Shown here: piece by piece, positions 1 through 4,814 of the stretch
How positions within the stretch are numbered: position 1 is the stretch's first letter
Layout: each line of letters begins with the position of its first letter
Source of the DNA: Chloroflexota bacterium
GTDB taxonomy: Bacteria > Chloroflexota > Anaerolineae > 4572-78 > J111
Assembly (NCBI GenBank): GCA_003694775.1
Contig: RFJV01000575.1
Location: 1-5,515 of the forward strand
Direction: 5' to 3'
DNA: 5,515 bases
Translations under genes and position numbers: made by a program
The notes under the pieces: model-generated
What the model was told of the DNA's origin: nothing
Seen by the model: the letters and a program-made list of their open reading frames with translations, nothing else
Databases searched by the model: none

Positions 1-404
1 CGCCCACCGCCGCCGGTTCGCCGGGCAGGGACACGCCTCCGCCGCCGCAGGTCGCCCCGAACAGTCCGTTTACCAACCTGCGGCTGGCCCACGCCATCAC
101 CGACGACCACCAGCCCGAACGGACCGGTACCGTTTTTGCGCCCGGCCCGGAGCCGGTCTACCTGTTTTTTGACTACGCCGGCATCCAGCCCGGCACACCA
201 TGGGGACATCGCTGGCTGGATGATGGTCGTGTTTTGGAAGACGTGCCGGAAACGTGGCCCGAAGAATACGGACGGTACGGCACGGCCTGGGTGTTCTTTG
301 GCCCTGCCGGCGGCTACCAGCCGGGTACGTACCGGGTGATTCTGCTGGTCAACAGCCGGCCTGTCAGCACCGCCACCTTTGTTATTGCGCCAGGCGGCGA
401 GTGA
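1..404 (+). CDS. C-terminal fragment of a probable secreted/surface protein, beta-sandwich domain
   Basis: An open frame enters from the left edge (first whole codon at base 3) and ends at TGA 402-404, giving 133 visible residues; the start lies outside the window. The first 22 or so residues are a Pro-rich linker (a PPPP run near residues 12-15). The rest looks like one all-beta domain: alternating hydrophobic strands with FAPGPEPVYLFFDY (about 45-58), a PGTPWGHRWLDDG turn, an aromatic stretch YGTAWVFFGPAGG and a last strand pair around GTYRVILLVNSRPVSTATFVI, which I split mentally at the NSRP turn. This resembles the small Ig-like domain often found at the C-terminus of Chloroflexota surface proteins, where it follows kinase, peptidase or binding domains; I recognise the style and cannot name the family. 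No catalytic motif is visible. It may be co-transcribed with the peptidase gene 66 bp downstream. The real function depends on the missing N-terminal part. Confidence 0.75.
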   Translation, partial: PTAAGSPGRDTPPPPQVAPNSPFTNLRLAHAITDDHQPERTGTVFAPGPEPVYLFFDYAGIQPGTPWGHRWLDDGRVLEDVPETWPEEYGRYGTAWVFFGPAGGYQPGTYRVILLVNSRPVSTATFVIAPGGE

Positions 405-419
405 ATGGTGAATAACAAC

Positions 420-454
420 ATCTCCAATCTCTAATCTCCAATCTCCAATCCCCA
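420..454 (+). repeat. Five-copy heptamer tandem repeat, unit ATCTCCA
   Basis: Five 7-base units follow each other without gaps: ATCTCCA, ATCTCTA, ATCTCCA, ATCTCCA, ATCCCCA. Two units carry one substitution each. The array fills half of the 66-bp gap before the peptidase gene and ends directly before its ribosome binding site. It is like the short tandemly repeated heptamers (STRR) known from filamentous cyanobacteria, but I cannot say it is homologous to them. It lies in sense orientation to the downstream gene. Confidence 0.85.
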
Positions 455-462
455 AAGGAAGG
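455..462 (+). promoter_or_regulatory. Shine-Dalgarno site of the M23 peptidase gene
   Basis: AAGGAAGG directly follows the heptamer array and leaves 8 bases to ATG 471. It is the only convincing Shine-Dalgarno site with normal spacing among the complete gene starts in this window, and it fixes the start. The ATG at 463 is out of frame. Confidence 0.8.
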
Positions 463-470
463 ATGCGCGT

Positions 471-1547
471 ATGTCTCTTAATTTACCCCTCAGGCCCCGC
501 CGAAACCGCCGCCGGTTGGTGTGGTGGCTCCTGCTGTTGGCCGCGGTGACCACTGCTCTGGCCCTGCGGCAGAAAGGTCTGCTTCCCACCCAGGCCACCG
601 CCCAACGGAGCGACACCGCCCCGCCGACAGCGCCGCCCCCGGCGGAAATCACCCCGCCTGCGGCGCTGAAATCCGCCCCCGTACCCCAGGAGGCAGACCC
701 GCCTCCGGCAGTCATTGCCGGGACCGCCGAAAGCGAGACCGCACCGGACAGCGACGCCTACACCTCCGCCCTGTACAGTGCGGAGCAGGAAGGCGTTCCC
801 TGGCCCAATGCCGGGGGACGTACCCGTATTGAGACCTACACCGTCCAGGAAGGCGATACCCTGTGGAGCATCGCCGCCCAATACGGGCTGGATATCGATA
901 CTCTGCGCTGGTCGAACCCGGAGCTGGAGCGAAATCCGGATATTCTGTCGGTGGGGATGGAACTGCGGATTTTGCCGGTCATCGGGGTGTACCACGTGGT
1001 GGAAGCGGGCGACACAGTCGCCACGATTGCCCAGGAATACGGCGTGTCGGAAGAAGATATTACCGCCTACCCGCCGAACGGCTTATATCCGCCGTACAAC
1101 CTCAAGCCGGGGCAGGGCATCATTGTACCGTTCGGGCGGAAGAATCCCAACCTGCCGCCCCCGGACCCGGCCCTCGACTTTCCGCTGGCCTGGCCGGTTG
1201 CCGGAGTGGTCACCCAGCCGTTTGGGCCGGACCACCCTGCGCTGGACATCGGCGCGCCGTACGGTTCCACTGTGTACGCCGCCGCGGAAGGGAAGGTCAT
1301 CCGGGCCGGCTGGCTGCCGACCGGCTACGGCTACTCCATCATCATTGACCACGGCGACGGTCTGCAAACCTGGTACAACCATCTCAAAGGGACGCTCATC
1401 GGTGTGGGGAGCTACGTGTCCCGCGGCGACCCGATTGCCGAGGTGGGCAGTACCGGCCATTCTACCGGGCCGCACGTCCACTTTGAGGTGCGGGTCAACG
1501 GGGAGCGGGTTGACCCGCGGGATTACCTGCCGCCTTCCCCGCGCTGA
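471..1547 (+). CDS. Membrane-anchored LysM-LysM-M23 peptidoglycan endopeptidase
   Basis: The 358-residue protein should bind and cut, or regulate cutting of, peptidoglycan outside the cytoplasmic membrane. Residues 1-15 are Arg-rich and residues 16-32 form one hydrophobic segment, so it is a signal anchor with the rest outside. Residues 43-95 are a Pro/Ala-rich linker. LysM 1 spans about 119-169 (YTVQEGDTLWSIAAQYG, closing with LSVGMELRILP) and LysM 2 about 173-221 (YHVVEAGDTVATIAQEYG, closing with LKPGQGIIVP). The M23 (LytM/lysostaphin-type) domain covers about 237-354. The family's zinc ligands are present as H255 and D259 (HPALD) and H337 of HVH, and the family's catalytic histidines as H304 (YNHL) and H335, so it looks active, unlike EnvC/NlpD-type M23 proteins that lost ligands. 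The start is set by AAGGAAGG 8 bases upstream. The exact substrate bond cannot be told. It converges with the flavoprotein gene, with 2 bp between stop codons. Confidence 0.95.
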   Translation: MSLNLPLRPRRNRRRLVWWLLLLAAVTTALALRQKGLLPTQATAQRSDTAPPTAPPPAEITPPAALKSAPVPQEADPPPAVIAGTAESETAPDSDAYTSALYSAEQEGVPWPNAGGRTRIETYTVQEGDTLWSIAAQYGLDIDTLRWSNPELERNPDILSVGMELRILPVIGVYHVVEAGDTVATIAQEYGVSEEDITAYPPNGLYPPYNLKPGQGIIVPFGRKNPNLPPPDPALDFPLAWPVAGVVTQPFGPDHPALDIGAPYGSTVYAAAEGKVIRAGWLPTGYGYSIIIDHGDGLQTWYNHLKGTLIGVGSYVSRGDPIAEVGSTGHSTGPHVHFEVRVNGERVDPRDYLPPSPR

Positions 1548-1549
1548 GT

Positions 1550-2200
1550 TTATTCGCCGCCGGGGTTTTCCGGCGCGGCTTCCCAAAGGCGCAGAAACTC
1601 CCGTGCCCTGGTAGAGTGGTGCAGATAGGCAAACCGGGCCACCTGCCGGCCCACTTCCTTCAGCCGCGCCGCCAGAGCCGGATTGATGGCCTGGCCGTCG
1701 GGGGTGAACTGTTTGCTGGACTGGGGAATGAGCACCTGTTCGGGGATGACCCAGGCGTGCAGAGAGCGACCCACCGCCCGCAGGCTGTTCAGAGCATTGA
1801 CCGCCCCCATCGTGCCCCCGGACACGCCAATCAAACCGACCAGCTTCCCCTCGAACTGCTCAAAGCCCATCAGGTCGAGGGCGTTTTTCAGCACGCCGCT
1901 GACTCCACCGTGGTATTCAGGCGTTCCCAAGATGATGCCCTGCGCCGCGCCGACCTCCTCACGAAGCCGGAAAACATCGGGGGGATAGGTGGCATCGTCT
2001 CCGCCGTGGCAGAAGACCAGCCCGTACTCTCGCAGGTCAATCAACCGGGTGCGCGCCCCGCTTTCTGCCGCCCCCTTCAGGGCGATTTTCAGCGCCATCC
2101 GGGTGTAGCTGGTCTGGCGCAAACTGCCGCAAATACCGACCACCAGAATGCTGTCCGGACGGTCGGTGGTGGGAATAGTTTCGTTAGACAAGGTGTTCAT
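1550..2200 (-). CDS. NADPH-dependent FMN reductase-like flavoprotein
   Basis: The 216-residue protein belongs to the flavodoxin-like NADPH-dependent FMN reductase family (the SsuE, ArsH, chromate/quinone reductase group), cytosolic enzymes that bind FMN and pass hydride from NAD(P)H to flavins, quinones or metals. After a polar N-terminal tail of about 17 residues, beta-1 ILVVGICGS leads into the FMN phosphate loop GSLRQTSYT (25-33). GTPEYHGGVSGVLKNALDL (92-110) is the hallmark loop that cradles the flavin ring, and GVSGGTMGAVNAL (125-137) is the second hallmark. The C-terminal 40 residues are charged helix. The natural acceptor cannot be read from sequence. Start choice is uncertain: ATG 2200 has GGAG directly touching it (2201-2204), which is too close, whereas a TTG at 2189-2191, three codons in, would have GGAG at 9 bases. 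The gene diverges from the hydrolase pair and converges on the peptidase gene. Confidence 0.92.
   Translation of the reverse strand: MNTLSNETIPTTDRPDSILVVGICGSLRQTSYTRMALKIALKGAAESGARTRLIDLREYGLVFCHGGDDATYPPDVFRLREEVGAAQGIILGTPEYHGGVSGVLKNALDLMGFEQFEGKLVGLIGVSGGTMGAVNALNSLRAVGRSLHAWVIPEQVLIPQSSKQFTPDGQAINPALAARLKEVGRQVARFAYLHHSTRAREFLRLWEAAPENPGGE
1558..1575. other. GC hairpin at the convergent gene ends, possible weak terminator
   Basis: CGCCGG and CCGGCG form a 6-bp stem around the loop GGTTTT, 11 bases past the stop of the peptidase gene and inside the last codons of the flavoprotein gene. No T-run follows on either strand, so it does not fit a classical intrinsic terminator. It is the only compact hairpin I saw where the peptidase transcript should end. 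GC-rich coding DNA produces such stems by chance. Confidence 0.25.
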
Positions 2201-2210
2201 CTCCGATATA

Positions 2211-2250
2211 GTTGGTGAGTTGGAGAGTTAGGGAGTTGGTGAGTTGGGGA
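2211..2250 (-). repeat. Five-copy octamer tandem repeat before the flavoprotein gene
   Basis: On the plus strand the units are GTTGGTGA, GTTGGAGA, GTTAGGGA, GTTGGTGA, GTTGGGGA, without gaps. Read in the sense of the flavoprotein gene they are TCCCCAAC, TCACCAAC, TCCCTAAC, TCTCCAAC, TCACCAAC. That is the heptamer of the 420-454 array (TCTCCAA) plus one C. The array ends 10 bases before the ATG at 2200 and would lie in the mRNA leader. At 2251-2264 it meets two units in the opposite orientation (GTCTCCA, ATCTCCC). Confidence 0.85.
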
Positions 2251-2265
2251 GTCTCCAATCTCCCC
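2246..2265. other. Hairpin formed where oppositely oriented repeat units meet
   Basis: GGGGAG (2246-2251) pairs perfectly with CTCCCC (2260-2265) around an 8-base loop. The same junction also allows a shorter palindrome, TTGGGGA-G-TCTCCAA (2244-2258), with one G-T pair. It sits at the predicted transcription start of the flavoprotein gene. No T-run follows, so it is not a terminator. It may follow simply from the repeat units being head to head. Confidence 0.45.
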
Positions 2266-2267
2266 AA

Positions 2268-2296
2268 TAAATACCAGAAAACCGGGGTTTCGTCAA
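2268..2296 (-). promoter_or_regulatory. Candidate promoter for the flavoprotein gene
   Basis: On the minus strand TTGACG (bases 2296-2291, 5 of 6 to the sigma-70 consensus) is followed by 17 bases and TATTTA (2273-2268, 3 of 6). Transcription would begin near 2261 and leave a leader of about 60 bases made mostly of the octamer array. The -35 box and the spacing are good; the -10 box is only fair. Confidence 0.45.
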
Positions 2297-2298
2297 TT

Positions 2299-2336
2299 AA
2301 CACGAAAGGCACAAATTCTTTCGTACCCTTCGTGTT
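2299..2336. repeat. Imperfect palindrome between the divergent promoters
   Basis: Arms starting AACACGAA (2299-2306) and ending TTCGTGTT (2329-2336) are complementary at 14 of 19 positions across the full 38 bases; the outer 8 pairs are perfect. The element fits between the -35 box of the minus-strand promoter (2291-2296) and that of the plus-strand promoter (2341-2346). Read in matching frames, both strands give almost the same peptide, NTKGTNSFVPFV and NTKGTKEFVPFV. It could be a shared operator for a dimeric regulator, or one copy of an interspersed repeat; peptides of this NTKGT..FVPFV type look familiar to me from spurious small ORFs in other genomes. No T-run follows. Confidence 0.6.
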
Positions 2337-2340
2337 CGTA

Positions 2341-2369
2341 TTGCCAAAATCCCCGTCCCCGCGTATGAT
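2341..2369 (+). promoter_or_regulatory. Candidate promoter for the two-hydrolase operon
   Basis: TTGCCA (2341-2346) and TATGAT (2364-2369) are separated by exactly 17 bases; each matches the sigma-70 consensus at 5 of 6 positions. Transcription should start near 2376, leaving a leader of about 67 bases before ATG 2443. The leader holds a small stem, CCGTCC with GGGCGG around TGCC (2385-2400, one G-U pair). This promoter lies inside the open frame that extends upstream of 2443, which argues for the short start. Confidence 0.65.
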
Positions 2370-2442
2370 TAGTCCGGCTCTGCGCCGTCCTGCCGGGCGG
2401 TGGGGGTCAGCCCAAACCAAATTTCTCCGGGTGATACAGGAA

Positions 2443-3420
2443 ATGAAACCGTTCAAATACATTGCGCCGGCAACTGCCGCTACCGTACTGCTGGCCGCCT
2501 GGGTTGCCACGCGGCCCTTGAAACTGCGCCGTCTGGGGTCCCGTCCCTACCCGGCGGCAGGCTACATTGAAGCTGTAGACCGGCTGGAGGCGTGGAAATC
2601 TCGCGGCCAGCACCGCCTGCATCCGGCCTGCCAGCCTATCCTGCTGTCGCACGGCAGGCAGACGGAACGGGCCATTGTTTTCTGGCACGGGCTGACGAGC
2701 TGTCCCCGCCAGTTTTACCGCTTGGGCAAGCTGTTCTACGAGCGGGGATACAACGTCCTCCTGCCCCGGATGCCGTACCACGGTCTGGCCGACCGGATGA
2801 CCACGGAACAGGCCCGGCTGACCGCGGAGGATATGGTGGCCTTTGCCGACGAGTCGATAGATATTGCCCGCGGGCTGGGCAAGCACGTGACCGCCTTTGG
2901 CTTTTCGATGGGCGGGGTGGTGGGCGGATGGGCCGCCCATCACCGGGGCGACATCGAACGGCTGGTCCTGCTGGCCCCGGCCTTCTGGATACAGGCTTTC
3001 CCCCGCCGCTTCGACCGGGCTATCATCAACTTTCTGCTGGCTCTGCCCAACCGCTTCCGCTGGTGGGACCCGGTTGCCAAAGCCGACGCGCCCGGCCCGC
3101 AGTATGCCTACCCCCGGTTCTCCACCCACGCCCTGGCCCAAATGCTGAGGCTGGGGCAGGCCGTTCAGGCCGCGGCCCGGCGCTACCGGCCGGTGGCCCC
3201 GTCTATCCTGGTCATCACCAATCCCAATGACCAGGCGGTAGACAACCGGGTCGCCGCGGAGGTGGTGGCCCGTTGGCAGGCTCACGGCGCCAACGTAGAC
3301 ACCTACCACTTCGACGCGGCCCTGGGACTGCCCCACGACCTGATTTCGCCGGAACAGCCGTTCCAGCAGGTCGACCGGGTGTATCCCATCCTGCTCAAGC
3401 TGGTCACAGAAGAAGATTAG
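2443..3420 (+). CDS. Membrane-anchored alpha/beta hydrolase (lipase/esterase-like)
   Basis: From ATG 2443 the protein has 325 residues. Residues 6-22 form a hydrophobic segment behind two lysines, so it is probably a signal anchor or uncleaved signal. The core is an alpha/beta hydrolase: oxyanion-hole motif FWHGLTSCP (80-88), a stretch ending in LPRMPYHG (107-114), nucleophile elbow GFSMGG with S155, the likely acid D263 in TNPNDQAVD, and catalytic H298 in LPHDLI. The triad is complete and in the usual order. The layout fits esterases, monoacylglycerol lipase-like or thioesterase-like enzymes; the substrate cannot be read. The open frame runs upstream to an ATG at 2212, but that stretch is repeat array, palindrome and promoter, and is not protein-like. 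AGGAA touches the ATG at 2443, so the ribosome site is poor; GTG 2431 is an in-frame alternative. The stop is 3 bases from the next start. Confidence 0.9.
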   Translation: MKPFKYIAPATAATVLLAAWVATRPLKLRRLGSRPYPAAGYIEAVDRLEAWKSRGQHRLHPACQPILLSHGRQTERAIVFWHGLTSCPRQFYRLGKLFYERGYNVLLPRMPYHGLADRMTTEQARLTAEDMVAFADESIDIARGLGKHVTAFGFSMGGVVGGWAAHHRGDIERLVLLAPAFWIQAFPRRFDRAIINFLLALPNRFRWWDPVAKADAPGPQYAYPRFSTHALAQMLRLGQAVQAAARRYRPVAPSILVITNPNDQAVDNRVAAEVVARWQAHGANVDTYHFDAALGLPHDLISPEQPFQQVDRVYPILLKLVTEED

Positions 3421-3423
3421 CCG

Positions 3424-4722
3424 ATGAACACATCTGCGCCTGATTCTTTGACCCGCGGTCTGCCGGTCAGACTGCTGGGCCGGCTGGGCTTGCTGGTTGC
3501 CGGGGTGGTCATTCCCCTGCTCCTGCTGGAGTTCGGTGTCCGCCTGACCCATCTGGCGCCGCCGCCCCAGCCCAACCCGACCATCTGGGAGCCGCACCCG
3601 CTGTTCGGCTGGTGGCACATTCCCAACAGCGGCGGCATCTTTCACAGTGACTTTAACGAATTCGAGACCGAGGTGCGCATCAATGCCCGCGGCCTGCGCG
3701 ACCGGGACATCGGCTACGACAACCCGACCGCCGCGCTGCGCATTCTTTCCCTGGCCGACTCTTTCGGCGAGGCCCTGCAGGTCAACCTGCCGGAGACCTA
3801 CCACAAACAGCTTGAGACCCGCCTGAGCCAGAGCCTGGGCCGCCCGGTGGAGGTCATCAATGCCGGCGTTGGCGGGTGGGGCACGGACCAGGAGGCCATT
3901 TTTTACGTGGCCGAGGGGTTCCGCTACCGGCCAGACGTGGTACTGCTGGCCTTTTTCACCCGCAACGACGCGGTCAACAACTACGGCCCGCTGGAAATTG
4001 CCCGCAACGGCGGGAGCCAGCAGAAGCAGTTTTTCACCCTCTCCCCGACCGGGGAGCTGATACCGCCGCGGCAAACGGACCCGGCAGAGGCGGCGCCGTC
4101 CTCCCCCGGCGAGGAGGAGGCTGACCCGCCCCTTCTGCCCCTGGCCGACACGCTGTGGCGTCACTCCGACCTGTACCGGTTTGCCATGCCCTACCTGCGG
4201 GACATCCCGGCGGTGCTGAAAACGCTCGGCCCGACCGGCATCCTGGGCGGAGAGGCGGTCATTCGGGCGCGGCATCCGGCCACGCCGGTTCCGTTTTACG
4301 TGTACCAATCTCCCCCGGACGAGCAGTTCGAGGCGGCTTGGAGCCTGACCGGAGCCATCATCCGCGGTCTGCGGGACGAGGTAGAACGGCGGGGGGCGCG
4401 GCTGGTGGTGGTCATCATCGCCGCGCCGGAGCAGGTCTACCCGGAGCAGTGGGCCGGCGTGCTGGCGGCTCACCCGTCGATGCAGGGGCTGACCTGGGAC
4501 CTGGACCTGCCCAACCGCCGGCTGTCCGCCATTTTGGAGCAGGAGGGTATTCCCTATCTCGACCTCCTGCCCGTGTTTCGGAAAGCCGCCTCCCGGCCCG
4601 ATACGCCGCCGCTCCACTTCCGCCACGACCAGCACTGGACCCCGGCGGGGCACAGGCTGGCCGCGGAAGCAATTCACGATTTTCTGCTGGACCGCGGGCT
4701 GTTGGAAAAGACCGGGCAGTGA
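3424..4722 (+). CDS. Membrane-anchored SGNH/GDSL-type hydrolase
   Basis: The 432-residue protein has an Arg-containing N-terminus (R11, R16, R20) and a hydrophobic helix at about 18-37, which predicts the bulk outside the membrane. SGNH blocks appear in order: block I ILSLADSF with S113, block II INAGVGGWGTDQ with G148, block III AFFTRND with N181, and block V HDQHWTPAGH with D402 and H404. Such enzymes are esterases, O-acetyl hydrolases or acyltransferases acting on glycans or lipids. Two blocks deviate: the usual G of GDS is A111, and the usual G before ND is R180. Between blocks III and V lies an insert of about 100 residues with an acidic Pro-rich stretch (218-237). The DxHW form of block V recalls AlgX/AlgJ-like acyltransferases, but it also occurs in plain esterases. 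It starts 3 bases after the hydrolase stop with only weak purines upstream, so translational coupling is likely. The substrate is unknown. Confidence 0.88.
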   Translation: MNTSAPDSLTRGLPVRLLGRLGLLVAGVVIPLLLLEFGVRLTHLAPPPQPNPTIWEPHPLFGWWHIPNSGGIFHSDFNEFETEVRINARGLRDRDIGYDNPTAALRILSLADSFGEALQVNLPETYHKQLETRLSQSLGRPVEVINAGVGGWGTDQEAIFYVAEGFRYRPDVVLLAFFTRNDAVNNYGPLEIARNGGSQQKQFFTLSPTGELIPPRQTDPAEAAPSSPGEEEADPPLLPLADTLWRHSDLYRFAMPYLRDIPAVLKTLGPTGILGGEAVIRARHPATPVPFYVYQSPPDEQFEAAWSLTGAIIRGLRDEVERRGARLVVVIIAAPEQVYPEQWAGVLAAHPSMQGLTWDLDLPNRRLSAILEQEGIPYLDLLPVFRKAASRPDTPPLHFRHDQHWTPAGHRLAAEAIHDFLLDRGLLEKTGQ

Positions 4723-4737
4723 TTCGTGTTGTAAGGG

Positions 4738-4767
4738 TTTCGATTTCCCTGCCGCTTGTTGTATAAT
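4738..4767 (+). promoter_or_regulatory. lepA: Candidate lepA promoter
   Basis: A perfect -10 box TATAAT lies at 4762-4767. The best -35 candidate, TTTCGA (4738-4743), is 18 bases upstream and matches at only 3 of 6 positions. Transcription would start near 4774, the first base of the heptamer array. The promoter would allow lepA to be expressed apart from the hydrolase pair. Confidence 0.55.
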
Positions 4768-4773
4768 TTCCAG

Positions 4774-4808
4774 CGTAAATCGTAAATCGTCAATCGTAAA
4801 TCGTAAAT
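4774..4808 (+). repeat. Five-copy heptamer tandem repeat, unit CGTAAAT
   Basis: Five contiguous units: CGTAAAT, CGTAAAT, CGTCAAT, CGTAAAT, CGTAAAT; only the third differs, by one base. The array begins 7 bases after the TATAAT box and ends 6 bases before the lepA start, so it makes up almost all of the predicted leader. The unit differs from those at 420-454 and 2211-2250, but copy number and position are alike. Confidence 0.88.
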
Positions 4809-4814
4809 ACCCTT

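Noticed and set aside
405..434. Nine-codon mini-ORF directly after the stop of the first gene, a possible leader peptide
   Set aside because: Its codons are partly the heptamer repeat, it has no regulatory residue run and no attenuator stems, and frames this short are common by chance.
379..437. Separate promoter for the M23 peptidase gene in the 405-470 gap
   Set aside because: TTGTTA near 384 and TAATCT at 432-437 are poorly matched or wrongly spaced; read-through from the upstream gene is equally likely.
715..1614. Plus-strand 299-codon frame overlapping the peptidase gene
   Set aside because: It is rich in Arg, Pro, Thr and Ser with no motif, and lies out of frame inside the LysM-M23 gene, whose domains are unambiguous.
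2212..2442. Upstream extension of the alpha/beta hydrolase to an ATG at 2212
   Set aside because: The extension translates an octamer array, the palindrome and a good promoter, and puts about 77 odd residues before a normal membrane anchor. The start at 2443 is better.
2407..4677. Minus-strand open frame of 756 codons opposite both hydrolase genes
   Set aside because: It mirrors the two real genes, has a skewed Arg/Gly/Gln/Pro/Val composition with no recognisable domain, and is the expected antisense shadow of GC-rich coding DNA. The plus-strand proteins have complete catalytic motifs.
4734..4750. AGGG/CCCT stem after the SGNH gene as an intrinsic terminator
   Set aside because: Only 4 base pairs with a 9-base loop and no T-run; too weak to call.
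4774..4808. Repeat arrays as CRISPR or CRISPR-like units
   Set aside because: Units are 7-8 bases without spacers, and no cas gene is present; they are simple contiguous tandem repeats.
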